Shown one piece after another: positions 9,251 through 17,598 of a DNA stretch of 64,000 bases (position 1 is the stretch's first letter; each line of letters starts with the position of its first letter). The notes below the pieces were generated by a model. The model searched no databases. It worked only from the letters and a program-made list of their open reading frames with translations, and was not told the DNA's origin. Source of the DNA: Nocardia sp. alder85J. GTDB lineage: Bacteria; Actinomycetota; Actinomycetes; Mycobacteriales; Mycobacteriaceae. The stretch lies in contig NZ_JAIUCZ020000003.1 of the NCBI RefSeq assembly GCF_020176955.2, forward strand, positions 434,001-498,000, read 5' to 3'. The position numbers and the translations under genes are program-made.

Positions 9251-9484
9251 GTGCCCGATTCCCCCACGCCGCCGGCTCCGCGTCGTTCCGGCAATCAGCT
9301 GCTCTATGTCGCCGTAGGGCTGTTCGCGATCGGCCTGCTGGCCGTCGTCGCCATTCTGCTGACCCCCGTGCTGTCCGACAGCAAACCCGCACTGTGGTTG
9401 TACGTGACAGCCATGGCCGGCACCGCCCTGGGGTTGTTGCTGGCGATCCTGTTCGCGCTCTGGTCCGGCCGCCGCGCCCGGTAG
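9251..9484 (+). CDS. Small two-helix membrane protein
   Basis: A 77-residue hypothetical protein. A Pro-rich N-terminus ([13 protein letters not shown]) is followed by two hydrophobic helices (residues ~18-40 and ~48-71) and a basic end (SGRRAR). GTG 9251 is preceded by TGCAGGA. It is divergent from the cold-shock gene and lies upstream of rpfA. I recognise no family beyond a small actinobacterial membrane protein, and no function can be assigned. Confidence 0.6.
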   Translation: MPDSPTPPAPRRSGNQLLYVAVGLFAIGLLAVVAILLTPVLSDSKPALWLYVTAMAGTALGLLLAILFALWSGRRAR

Positions 9485-9742
9485 CGTCCGCGAGCCCGCA
9501 CATTTGCCCAGTTCATTCCCGATCTACTCCTGTGATGTTGGTCACATCACAAGCGGGTAACGAGCCGGTCACGGTCTCCGCTCGGCACAGACGCACCGCA
9601 TTCACCTGCGCAGAAACACTTTTCGGGGCCTGACCCCGCGAGATCCGGGCACGGGCACACGCCGGTTATCAAATGGTGATTTTCTCCGGCGTTCGTCGTA
9701 CGGTTCTTAACGCAGCCGGGATTCCCGGCACCACCGGCCCGC
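9485..9742. promoter_or_regulatory. rpfA upstream control region
   Basis: This stretch has no gene. It carries the CRP site at 9531-9546. A weak -10-like TACGGT (9699-9704) would place the transcription start near 9711, just before the riboswitch. I saw no convincing -35 element. Confidence 0.4.
9531..9546. promoter_or_regulatory. CRP (cAMP receptor protein) binding site
   Basis: TGTGATGTTGGTCACA is a perfect match to TGTGA-N6-TCACA, the CRP consensus shared by E. coli and mycobacteria. It lies about 200 bp upstream of the riboswitch that precedes rpfA. Control of rpfA by the CRP protein Rv3676 is established in M. tuberculosis, so conservation here is expected biology. Confidence 0.8.
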
Positions 9743-9868
9743 CGCACCGAACCTCACCCCGCGGGCACGGACCCCATACGGAAGCAAGGGGTGAGGGCGG
9801 CGCACCACACGGTGTGCAGGGAACGGACAGCCTCTCAGTCCGAACCCGAGGTTCACCTCGCAGGTGCG
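9743..9868 (+). ncRNA. c-di-AMP (ydaO/yuaA-type) riboswitch
   Basis: The leader of rpfA matches the c-di-AMP riboswitch. P1 is CGCACC (9743-9748) with GGTGCG (9863-9868). The conserved 3' core CCGAACCCG (9840-9848) is followed by ACCTCGCAGG. An internal 7-bp hairpin is formed by 9800-9806 and 9811-9817. A second hairpin, GGAC/GTCC, has a loop containing CCTCTC (9831-9836), which is fully complementary to GAGAGG (9872-9877), the start of the rpfA Shine-Dalgarno. ydaO riboswitches upstream of rpf genes are known in actinobacteria. Control through SD pairing is my inference. Confidence 0.85.
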
Positions 9869-9890
9869 TACGAGAGGAAGACGACCCGAT

Positions 9891-10532
9891 ATGAGTGGAC
9901 GCCATCGCAAGCCGACCAACACCGGCCGCACCGTCGCCAAGGTTGCTGTGACGAGCGCGATCGTGGGTGGGGCCGGTGTCGCCCTCGCCGGACACGCCTC
10001 CGCGGCTCCCGACTCCGACTGGGACCGTCTCGCGCAGTGCGAATCCGGCGGTAACTGGGGCATCAACACCGGCAACGGCTTCCAGGGAGGCCTGCAGTTC
10101 TCCCCCGGCACCTGGGCCTCGCACGGCGGCACCGACTACGCCCCGGCGGCCAATCAGGCATCCCGCGAGCAGCAGATCACCGTGGCCGAGAAGGTTCTCG
10201 CCAGCCAGGGCTGGGGCGCGTGGCCCACCTGCTCCTCCAACCTCGGCCTGCACAGTGCGCCGACCGAGCGCACCGCTCCGGTGAGCCCTGCGCCGCACTG
10301 GAACCCGGGTGGTTCCGACGATGTCGTGGGCGCGCCGCAGGCGCAGTTCCCCGACGGCACCCAGGACATCTTCTCGGCCGTCGACAAGGTCGTCTCCGTC
10401 GCCCAGGCGCAGGGCTTCCAGGTCCCGCAGGACGCGATGGACACCTACAACGCGTTCAAGGCCAGCGGCACCAAGCTCGATCCCTCCGTGGTGAACTTCT
10501 TCGAGGCGAACAAGGGCCTGCTGCCCAACTGA
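9891..10532 (+). CDS. rpfA: Resuscitation-promoting factor (RpfA-like)
   Basis: A 213-residue secreted peptidoglycan-cleaving (lysozyme-like) protein that stimulates regrowth of dormant cells. It has a Tat/Sec-like signal (residues 1-37, ending GHASA). The Rpf domain at residues ~39-115 shows [20 protein letters not shown] (catalytic Glu in CESGGNW), [15 protein letters not shown] and GWGAWPTCS (disulfide partner). The remaining ~90 residues form a helical tail. The start is ATG with SD GAGAGGAAG 10 nt upstream. Expression is probably set by CRP and the c-di-AMP riboswitch. Confidence 0.93.
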   Translation: MSGRHRKPTNTGRTVAKVAVTSAIVGGAGVALAGHASAAPDSDWDRLAQCESGGNWGINTGNGFQGGLQFSPGTWASHGGTDYAPAANQASREQQITVAEKVLASQGWGAWPTCSSNLGLHSAPTERTAPVSPAPHWNPGGSDDVVGAPQAQFPDGTQDIFSAVDKVVSVAQAQGFQVPQDAMDTYNAFKASGTKLDPSVVNFFEANKGLLPN

Positions 10533-10545
10533 TCCCGAGTTCGAC

Positions 10546-10576
10546 ACCGGCCGTCGGCAATACGGTCACGGCCGGT
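10546..10576 (+). terminator. Possible rpfA terminator hairpin
   Basis: ACCGGCCGT (10546-10554) and ACGGCCGGT (10568-10576) form a perfect 9-bp stem with a 13-nt loop, 13 bp after the rpfA stop. There is no U-tract. Confidence 0.4.
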
Positions 10577-11180
10577 TCGTAGTTCATCGCGGACCGCTCA
10601 TCTCCAGGCTCGAGGCTGTCGATCTCCGCGGTCGTTCTGTGCCGCGACGGGCATGCGCCGTCATCCACTCCGCTGTCGGCATGTGCGCTCGCGCAGACCA
10701 TTCGAACCCGCCTCGCTCGGCATCAGCGCCGATCATCCAGCCGCACGGGTTGTTCCGTTGCCCCGGCCGATGGTCGGCGCTGCCGGTCCGCACCAGCCCG
10801 GCCATTCGTGCACTGCCGGTGGTCCCTTCCGGCCGTCACTCCTGCCGCCACGGCAGCGAACAACACACGGGCCTCACGGTTCACCCCTGGCAGCCATCAC
10901 GTCTCGTGGCTACGGCGTTGCTGCCGCGGCCATCCACCGTCCCAGGGCGGGTAGCAAATCTCCCGGTGCGGCGTTTCGCCGTGGCAAGCATGTCCCCGCC
11001 GGCGATCACATCACGCGGCTGGCATTCCTGTGGCGAATACTTCCGGCGGCCGTTGCCCCGGCACTCGTCTGCGTCGGTCCGCCGCACGCCGGTGGCGGTG
11101 GCAACCTCGTGGCCATCGCACCGGGTGAGCAGAGCCGCCACTGCGGCAAAGTCGGCCGACGTCCGTTTTCCGCGCAGCAA
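10577..11180. other. Non-coding stretch downstream of rpfA
   Basis: About 600 bp without a gene I can support. Open frames here lack a ribosome-binding site, have Arg/Pro/Ser-rich composition and show no domain. No tRNA, tandem repeat or recognisable regulatory element was seen. In M. tuberculosis molybdopterin genes lie near rpfA; no remnant of them is visible. Confidence 0.4.
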
Positions 11181-11209
11181 AGGCCCCCGCACCGGTGGTG
11201 CGGGGGCCT
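11181..11209. terminator. Strong hairpin terminator
   Basis: AGGCCCCCGCACC (11181-11193) and GGTGCGGGGGCCT (11197-11209) form a perfect 13-bp stem with a GGT loop. It ends the small minus-strand gene at 11223-11411 and on the plus side could stop read-through from rpfA. Confidence 0.7.
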
Positions 11210-11222
11210 CGATGCGGCTGGG

Positions 11223-11411
11223 TCAGCGGTTGATGACGGTGTGCGGATGCACGTAGGGCATCTGCTCGGCGGGGACGGGGAACTCGGTGTCCTCGCCGTA
11301 CGGGGACAGACCACCCGAGCGGGCCGACGAGAGTTCGGTGACCGCGTGGTCGCCGTTGGCCAGCCGCGGCCAGCCGTTGTCGACGTAGGATTTCTTCGAT
11401 TCTTTCGCCAC
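11223..11411 (-). CDS. Small conserved hypothetical protein
   Basis: A 62-residue soluble protein, [20 protein letters not shown] at the start and [14 protein letters not shown] at the end. It is short, polar and lacks membrane segments. GTG 11411 is chosen because the sequence before it is dissimilar and overlaps the promoter region of the divergent gene. It is divergent from the helicase-associated protein and followed by a strong terminator, which supports a real gene. Function unknown. Confidence 0.6.
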   Translation of the reverse strand: MAKESKKSYVDNGWPRLANGDHAVTELSSARSGGLSPYGEDTEFPVPAEQMPYVHPHTVINR

Positions 11412-11568
11412 GAGGTCATTCTGACACGGAGGCACACGTTCCGGTTCGCGGCCCGGCCCGGCGGCACCGGGCAGGGGCACCGCACCCGTGGCCACCCGAT
11501 AGCCGAGCGGGGGCGCGGGTACGCGGAGCGCAGACACGAATACCGCGCTCACCGTACGCTGGACTGCG

Positions 11569-13905
11569 ATGACTGCGACCGAAGCCTCCGCCGCGACCGG
11601 AGCGGCCGGCGGGGCCACCACCCTGGCCGATTGGCTGGCGGCCCGCACCGACGACGATCTGGTGGCGCTGCTGACACTGCGCCCGGACCTGGCGGTGCCA
11701 CTCCCGGCGTCGATGGCCGTGCTGGCGGCCCGCGCGGAACAGCGGGCCTCGGTGTTCCGTGCCGCCGACGACCTGAACACCCTGGATTTCGCCGTGCTGG
11801 AGACCCTGGTGGTCCAGCACGCCGTCCGCGACACCGGCGCGCGCGGACGGGACGCCGAACCGTTGCCACGGCGCCGTCTGGTCGAACTACTCGGCGACCG
11901 CGCGCCCGAGGCCGCCATCGATGCCGCCGTCCACCGGCTGACCGCCCGCGCCCTCGTCTGGGGCGCCGACGACGCGTTGTTCGCGGTGGCGGCCGCCAAG
12001 GAGGCGCTACCGTGGCCGCTGGGCAGCACCACCGAGATCCCCGACGCCCTGACCGAACCCGAGATCACCGCCGCGCTGACCGAACTGGCCCCGCCGGAAC
12101 GGGCGCTGCTGGACAAACTCGCCACCACCGGTCCGCGCGGGCGCACCCGCGACGCCGCGCCCGGCACCACGCCGGACCGCCCGATCCAGCGTCTGCTCGC
12201 CGCCCGCCTGCTGAACTGGGTCGACGCCGAGACCGTCGAACTGCCCACCGCGGTGGGTCAGGTGCTGCGCCGCGAGCCGGTCGCCGATCCGCACGCGCTG
12301 GTCCCGCCGCGGCCGGAACCGGCCCGGCATCACGCGGCCGAGGCCAACGCGGCGGCCGCGGGCGAGGTCGGCGAACTGCTGCGGCACGCCACCGACCTGC
12401 TGGAGGTGCTCGGCCAGGGCCCCGCGCCGGTGCTGCGGGCCGGTGGTCTCGGCGTGCGGGAGTTGCGCCGGGTCGCCAAACAGGCCGGCGTCGACGAGAA
12501 CCGGGCCGGACTGCTGGCCGAGGTGCTGGCCGCGGCCCAGCTGCTGGACAAGGGACTGCCCGAACCGCCACCGGAACTCGACACCGTCGACGACTTCTGG
12601 GCGCCCACCGCCGCCGCGGACGGCTGGCTGGAGGGCCCGTCCGCCCGGCGCTGGGTGGTGCTGGCCCTGGCCTGGCTGGAACTGGACCGCTGCCCGTGGA
12701 TGATCGGCCTGCGCGACGCGAACGACAAACCGCTGGCCGCGCTCTCGCCCGAACTGCGGACGGTGCACGCCGCCCGCGACCGGCACGCGGTGCTGGCGCT
12801 GCTGGCCGAATATCCGGCCGGATCCGCCGTCACCGCGGCCGACCTCGCCCGGGTGCTGGCGTGGCGGCAACCGCGGCGGCGCAGGCAGTTCCGCACCGAC
12901 ACGGTCGAGCACACCCTCGCCGAGGCGGCCGCCCTCGGCCTGGCCGGCCGGGGCGCGCTGACCTCGGCGGGTCGCGCTCTGCTGCACGGCAATCCGGGCG
13001 ATGCCGAGGCCGAGATGGAGGCGGCGCTGCCCGCCCCGGTGGATCACGTACTGGTGCAGGCGGATCTGACGGTGATCGCCCCCGGCCCGCTGGTCGCCGA
13101 CCTCCAGCAGCGCATCGCGCTGGTCGCGGACGTCGAATCCGCGGGCGCCGCCACGGTGTACCGGGTCGGCGAGCATTCGGTGCGGCGGGCGCTGGACGCC
13201 GGGCTGACCGCCGCCGAACTCCAGCACCTGTTCGCGGCGCATTCGCGCACCCCGGTCCCGCAGGCGCTGACCTACCTGATCGACGACGTGGCCCGCCGGC
13301 ACGGCCGATTACGGGCCGGTCTGGCGCAATCCTTCCTGCGCAGCGAGGATCCCGGCCTGCTGGCCGAGGTGCTGGCCGCGCCGGTGGCCGCGCGGCTGGC
13401 CCTGCGCGCGGTCGCCCCGACGGTCGCGATCTCGCAGGCGCCGCTGGGCGAGGTGCTGGAGCAGTTGCGCGCGGCCGGATTCAGCCCGGCGGGTGAGGAC
13501 GCCTCCGGCGCGATCGTGGATCTGCGCCCGCGCGGGGCGCGGCTGTCGGTCCGCCCGCACACCCGCCAGGCGTGGCGGCCCACTCCGCCCAGTTCCGAAC
13601 AGCTGGCCCTGCTGGTGGCCGAGTTACGGGCCGGGGAGAAGGCGGCCCGCGCCCGTCCCGGCCAGGCGGTCCGCGCCGACGGCAGCCGCACCAGCACCGC
13701 CGCGACGATGGCACTGCTACAGATGGCGGCGAAGGTGCGGCGGCCGGTGCACATCGGCTATGTCGACGCGCAGGGCATCGCCACCCAGCGGGTGGTGGAA
13801 CCGTTACAGGTGTCCGGCGGTCAGCTGGACGCGCTGGACCCGGTGACCGGCGCGGTCCGGCACTTCACCCTGCACCGGATCGCGTCGGTCGCCCTCGTCG
13901 AGTGA
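11569..13905 (+). CDS. Helicase-associated (XPB N-domain-like) protein
   Basis: A 778-residue protein of the actinobacterial helicase-associated family (Rv0862c group in M. tuberculosis), which carries a domain related to the XPB/Ssl2 N-terminal region near the C-terminus ([20 protein letters not shown], then [15 protein letters not shown]). No Walker motifs are present, so it is not itself a helicase. The early part contains winged-helix-like segments ([15 protein letters not shown]). The end ([21 protein letters not shown]) resembles WYL-type sequence. ATG 11569 lies 8 nt after TACGCT, probably leaderless. XPB is encoded 4 kb downstream; a joint repair role is inference. Confidence 0.82.
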   Translation: MTATEASAATGAAGGATTLADWLAARTDDDLVALLTLRPDLAVPLPASMAVLAARAEQRASVFRAADDLNTLDFAVLETLVVQHAVRDTGARGRDAEPLPRRRLVELLGDRAPEAAIDAAVHRLTARALVWGADDALFAVAAAKEALPWPLGSTTEIPDALTEPEITAALTELAPPERALLDKLATTGPRGRTRDAAPGTTPDRPIQRLLAARLLNWVDAETVELPTAVGQVLRREPVADPHALVPPRPEPARHHAAEANAAAAGEVGELLRHATDLLEVLGQGPAPVLRAGGLGVRELRRVAKQAGVDENRAGLLAEVLAAAQLLDKGLPEPPPELDTVDDFWAPTAAADGWLEGPSARRWVVLALAWLELDRCPWMIGLRDANDKPLAALSPELRTVHAARDRHAVLALLAEYPAGSAVTAADLARVLAWRQPRRRRQFRTDTVEHTLAEAAALGLAGRGALTSAGRALLHGNPGDAEAEMEAALPAPVDHVLVQADLTVIAPGPLVADLQQRIALVADVESAGAATVYRVGEHSVRRALDAGLTAAELQHLFAAHSRTPVPQALTYLIDDVARRHGRLRAGLAQSFLRSEDPGLLAEVLAAPVAARLALRAVAPTVAISQAPLGEVLEQLRAAGFSPAGEDASGAIVDLRPRGARLSVRPHTRQAWRPTPPSSEQLALLVAELRAGEKAARARPGQAVRADGSRTSTAATMALLQMAAKVRRPVHIGYVDAQGIATQRVVEPLQVSGGQLDALDPVTGAVRHFTLHRIASVALVE

Positions 13906-13914
13906 ATTCCGCGT

Positions 13915-14424
13915 TCAGCTCTTCGGATTGGCCAGGCAGAACGTGGTCTTGGGATTGGACAGCGTCAGGAACGTCGAATTCGAGTCACAGACGAATTCGT
14001 CGCTGGTGCCGTCGACGCGCTTCACGACCTTGACGGTGGCCGCATCCGAGGCGCAGTCCGCGTAGGCGAAGCCGGTCTCCCGGTCCTGGTGATAGCAGCT
14101 GCCCTGCTTGAGGTTCGGGGCGAGGCACAGGAATGCGGTGCCGCCGCCGGAATTCTCCTGGTACGAGGTGTTTTCGGTACCGCAGTCGGCCTTCTGATCC
14201 GAGGTCGACACGACCCGGTAGACGGCCTTCTCGGAGGAGCAGTCGATGGGCTCGGTCTTGGCCGCGGTGGTCGAACCCTCGAGGACGTTGATGCAGTCCC
14301 CCACCTTGGCCCGCGCGGTATCGGATTTGCCGGAACTGGACGAGCAGCCGGTGACCGCCAGAGCGGCCACCGCCACCAGTGCCGGCACGAAGCGAACGAT
14401 CAGCTTCGTCCCTGCCTTGTTCAC
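13915..14424 (-). CDS. LppU-like secreted lipoprotein
   Basis: A 169-residue predicted lipoprotein resembling the LppU family of mycolate actinobacteria. The signal peptide ends with lipobox VTGC (Cys27), followed by a Ser/Lys linker. The mature part contains KVGDCINVLEGS, PIDCSSEKAVYRVV and further cysteines (DCGTE, FLCLAP, SCYHQD, YADCAS, FVCDS, TFCLAN), suggesting several disulfides. It is convergent with the helicase-associated gene across 9 bp. The function is unknown. Confidence 0.8.
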   Translation of the reverse strand: MNKAGTKLIVRFVPALVAVAALAVTGCSSSSGKSDTARAKVGDCINVLEGSTTAAKTEPIDCSSEKAVYRVVSTSDQKADCGTENTSYQENSGGGTAFLCLAPNLKQGSCYHQDRETGFAYADCASDAATVKVVKRVDGTSDEFVCDSNSTFLTLSNPKTTFCLANPKS

Positions 14425-14551
14425 GTACGAAAACCTCTCTCACCCAATCGTTCACGGCGCGTCCGGGGCGCGGTCTCGCGCGAACGCCGGTGAGCGGACG
14501 ATACCCCGTGTTCCTGGCCGCCGAGGCAGCCGGGCCGGATGACCGCCGCGA

Positions 14552-14653
14552 TCAGTACAGGGTGCTCATATACAGACCGTCCAGTCCGAGCAGTGCGTAG
14601 CCGAGCGTGCGACCGATGGTCAGCAGCGTCATCATTCCGAGATAGTTGTTCAT
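14552..14653 (-). CDS. Putative 33-residue membrane microprotein
   Basis: A short frame beginning MNNYLGMMTLLTIGRTLGYA and ending LYMSTLY, hydrophobic throughout. ATG 14653 has a good ribosome-binding site (GGAAAGG 8 nt upstream); an alternative ATG two codons earlier is too close to it. It stands alone between the lipoprotein and the M1 peptidase genes. No homologue is known to me. The case rests on the RBS, the composition and the otherwise empty gap. Confidence 0.4.
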   Translation of the reverse strand: MNNYLGMMTLLTIGRTLGYALLGLDGLYMSTLY

Positions 14654-14741
14654 CCTCATCACCTTTCCACAGGCGCGCGGGGCATGTCCCCGTTCGCACC
14701 AACGATTGTGTCGTCCTATTTGCGACAGTCGTTACCGACTT

Positions 14742-16154
14742 TCAACCAAGGGAAAGGCTGCCCGGGAAAAGCTCGGCGTCCGGCGGGATCACCGTGCGGT
14801 CCAACCAGGCGTCGAGGAATCCGCCGAGTCCGATCGGCGTGAGAGATTGCAGGTAGGCGCGGAATTCCGGCATGGAGGCGTTGTCGTAGCGGTGCGCCTG
14901 GACGAATCGCGACATCGCCGGGAAGAAGACCGCGTCACCGAGCAGATGCCGCAGCGCGTGCAGGAACAGCGGACCGCGGGTGTAGACGGCGGTGAATTCG
15001 CGTCCGGCGCCGGGATTCTGCAAGGGCGTCTGCCAGAAACTCGGATCGCCGCGATTCTTGTCGATGGTCTCGCGGTACATGGCGTCGACATCCTTGCCGT
15101 CCTTGCGTTCCGGCCACAGGTAGTCGGCGGTGTAACTGGCGAAGCACTCGTTCAGGCAGATGTCGGCCCACTGCCGCACCGACATCGAATCGCCCCACCA
15201 CTGATGGGTGTTCTCGTGCACCACGGTGTTCAGGTCGGACCAGGGCGCGTAGATCGGCCGGGTCTGCGTCTCCAGCGAGAACTGGAGATCGGTGTCGACG
15301 TAGATGCCGCCGCCGGATTCGAACGGATAAGGACCGTACAGGGTTTCGAGGAAGTCCAGCACCTCCGGCAGCTTGGTCTCCAGATCGCGGCGGGACACCG
15401 CCTGCGGGGCGAAGGCGCTGAACAACGGGGTGCCGTCGACGCGGCGCTGGTCCAGGAATTCGAAGTGGTCGATCGCGACCGTGGTCAGATAACCGGCCAC
15501 CGGATCACGCAGCCGCCAGTCGACCGTCCGGTGCGTGCCGTCGGCGACATCACTGACCCGCACCCCGTTCGACACCACCTCCCACTCCGGCGGCACCGTC
15601 ACCCGGACCTCGAAAGTGGCCTTGTCCAGGGGGGTGTCATTGAGCGGGTACCAGGTGGCGGCCGAATGCGGTTCCCCCGCGGCGAAGGCGCCGCCACTGG
15701 GTGACAACGTCCAGCCCGAATCCGGGCTGTCGGCAGCCTCGCCCGCATAGTCGACCACGATCGCGAACGGCAGTCCGGGCAGCAACGGCAGCACCGGTGT
15801 CACGGCCAGCTTGTGCGCCCCGGTCCGCTCGAAGGTGGCCGGGCGGCCGTTCACCGTCACGGTCCGCACCGCCGGGCCGCTGAAGTCGAGGTCGAAGGCG
15901 CGCAACGGTTGTGCGGCGATCGCCGACAGCCGGGCGGTGCCGGTCAGCTGCCGGCTCGGCGGGTCGTAGCCGAGGGTGAGGTCGTAGTGCTCGACGCGGT
16001 AGCCGCCGTTGCCGTCGTCCGGGTAGTAGGGATCGTCCAGCCCCGGCGCGCCGACTGTCGGATCGGCGACCACCTGTGCCCGCGCCGGGGCCGGGGCCAC
16101 CGTAGCGCCGGCGAGCAGCAGCCCGGCTACCAGGCGGCGCATTCGATTGTGCAT
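14742..16154 (-). CDS. M1-family metallopeptidase (exported)
   Basis: A 470-residue zinc aminopeptidase-like protein. The signal peptide ends near PARAQ (residue ~27). The N-terminal beta domain (YRVEHYDLTLGYDPPSRQLTG) is followed by the catalytic domain with VVHENTHQWWGD and, 18 residues later, NECF, matching HExxH-x18-E. The usual GxMEN substrate loop is replaced by QFSLETQT, so specificity may differ. It lacks the C-terminal helical domain of full-length PepN. ATG 16154 is preferred over ATG 16142 because GGAAGGGG lies 11 nt upstream of it. Confidence 0.87.
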   Translation of the reverse strand: MHNRMRRLVAGLLLAGATVAPAPARAQVVADPTVGAPGLDDPYYPDDGNGGYRVEHYDLTLGYDPPSRQLTGTARLSAIAAQPLRAFDLDFSGPAVRTVTVNGRPATFERTGAHKLAVTPVLPLLPGLPFAIVVDYAGEAADSPDSGWTLSPSGGAFAAGEPHSAATWYPLNDTPLDKATFEVRVTVPPEWEVVSNGVRVSDVADGTHRTVDWRLRDPVAGYLTTVAIDHFEFLDQRRVDGTPLFSAFAPQAVSRRDLETKLPEVLDFLETLYGPYPFESGGGIYVDTDLQFSLETQTRPIYAPWSDLNTVVHENTHQWWGDSMSVRQWADICLNECFASYTADYLWPERKDGKDVDAMYRETIDKNRGDPSFWQTPLQNPGAGREFTAVYTRGPLFLHALRHLLGDAVFFPAMSRFVQAHRYDNASMPEFRAYLQSLTPIGLGGFLDAWLDRTVIPPDAELFPGSLSLG

Positions 16155-16207
16155 ACGGCGAGCCACCCCTTCCGACCTGCGTGCGGATATCGGGGATGGT
16201 AGCCGGA

Positions 16208-16846
16208 TCAGTTGTTCGTGCCGGTGACCGCCACGGTCGCACCCAGACCGATGATCATCAGCCCGCCCGCGCCGCCGACCGCCTCCAGCCGCCGCGGCGA
16301 CCGCGCGAACCAGCTGCGCGCGGTACCGGCCAGCAGCGCCCACGCACTGTCGGACACCAGCGCGATCGCCAGGAACATCGACCCCAGGATGAGGAATTGC
16401 ACCGGCAGATATCCGTTGGCCGGCTCCACGAACTGTGGCAGCACCGCCGAGAAGAAGATGAGCGCCTTCGGATTGGTCACCCCGACCACGATGCCCTGCC
16501 GGAACACCCGTCGATGCGGCGCCGGCTCGACCCGGGCGGCGAAGGCCTCGCGCAGCGACCGGCGCTGCCGGATCGCCTGCACGCCCAGGTAGATCAGGTA
16601 GAGCGCACCCACCAGTTTCACCACGGTCAGCGCCACGGCCGAGGCCGCCACCAGGCTGCCGAGACCGGCGGCCACCGCCACCACCAGGAGCTGCACCCCG
16701 AGCGAGTGGCCCAGCACCGATATCATCGCGGCCCGGCGCCCGTCGGTGAGGGCACGGCCGATGGTGAACAGCACACCGGGCCCGGGGATCACGATGATGA
16801 CGGTCGCCGCGACGAGAAAGGCCACCAGATTCGAGGTGGGGATCAC
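16208..16846 (-). CDS. LysE/RhtB-family exporter
   Basis: A 212-residue membrane exporter of the LysE/RhtB family, which exports amino acids or related metabolites. About six helices are visible. The family signature is near the N-terminus (VIIVIPGPGVLFTIGRALTDG), and the central GVTNPKALIFFSAVLPQF block is typical. The start is GTG. A second paralogue lies at 20806-21450. The substrate is unknown. Confidence 0.87.
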   Translation of the reverse strand: MIPTSNLVAFLVAATVIIVIPGPGVLFTIGRALTDGRRAAMISVLGHSLGVQLLVVAVAAGLGSLVAASAVALTVVKLVGALYLIYLGVQAIRQRRSLREAFAARVEPAPHRRVFRQGIVVGVTNPKALIFFSAVLPQFVEPANGYLPVQFLILGSMFLAIALVSDSAWALLAGTARSWFARSPRRLEAVGGAGGLMIIGLGATVAVTGTNN

Positions 16847-16877
16847 GCTGCCCAGTCTACGAAGGCCCGCAACGGAT

Positions 16878-17552
16878 TTATCCGCGCAACTCCTCCGGCA
16901 GTTGCTGCGGATCCAGCAGCAGCCGTTTCGATTCCGCGGCCAGCACCTTCGCGGCCAGCGTGATGTTGTCGGCCAGCAGTTTCCACTCGACGTCGCTGAT
17001 GGCCGTCCGGGCCCGCTCGATCACGCCGACATCGCGGGTGCCCCAGGCGATCGGCATCGTCGTCACCGTCTGCCGCAGGTCGCCGATCGATCCGGTGGCG
17101 AAGTCGGTGCGCACGGTCACCGACGGCACCTGCTCACCCTCCCCGGTGCGATGGCCGGGCAGGGCCCGCACCACCCGCGCGATCAGCGCGTAGACCGGGG
17201 TGGCATCGGGTTTGGCGATGTTGACCAGGGCCAGCAGCGTCAGCCCTTTCGAATTCGGGCCCGACACCACCGCGGGCACCAGTTCGCCTGCGGCGTAGAG
17301 CTTGTCGACCCGCGCCCGGTGCGGTGTCCACACCGCCACGAACAGCGCCGTGACGGTGCCCAGCGCGAATGCGACCGCCAGCAGGAACGAATAGGGATGT
17401 CCCACCCGGATCAGACCCGCGGTACTCAGCCCCAGCACGATCGCGACCGCGAAGGCCACGATGCGCAGCCGTCGGACGGTCGGGACGATCTCGTTCACCG
17501 TACGGGCATACGCGCGGTCCACCGCGAAGTCGAAGCGTCGCACGTCCACCAT
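16878..17552 (-). CDS. DUF3239 domain-containing membrane protein
   Basis: A 224-residue protein resembling the DUF3239 family of Corynebacteriales. Two hydrophobic helices (residues ~30-50 and ~55-75) are followed by a soluble domain containing ELVPAVVSGPNSKGLTLLAL and KPDATPVYALIARVVRALPG. ATG 17552 (VDVRRFDFAVD) is chosen for its upstream GGTGAGG; the frame stays open further but into Arg-rich sequence. It lies 46 bp downstream of the XPB gene on the same strand. The function is unknown. Confidence 0.65.
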   Translation of the reverse strand: MVDVRRFDFAVDRAYARTVNEIVPTVRRLRIVAFAVAIVLGLSTAGLIRVGHPYSFLLAVAFALGTVTALFVAVWTPHRARVDKLYAAGELVPAVVSGPNSKGLTLLALVNIAKPDATPVYALIARVVRALPGHRTGEGEQVPSVTVRTDFATGSIGDLRQTVTTMPIAWGTRDVGVIERARTAISDVEWKLLADNITLAAKVLAAESKRLLLDPQQLPEELRG

Positions 17553-17598
17553 CCTCACCTGTCTCACGGACCGGCTCGCCCGGCGCGCCGGCCTCCGG

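Noticed and set aside
9669-10547. A 292-codon frame antisense to rpfA and its leader
   Set aside because: It covers the riboswitch and rpfA, whose identities are clear, and has no recognisable domain.
10639-11256. A possible gene in the gap after rpfA
   Set aside because: No RBS, atypical Arg/Ser/Pro composition, and it runs through a strong terminator.
10653-13496. A 947-codon open frame overlapping the helicase-associated gene
   Set aside because: Arg/Gly/Pro-rich composition typical of an out-of-frame shadow in high-GC DNA. The real gene in another frame has family homology and a leaderless start.
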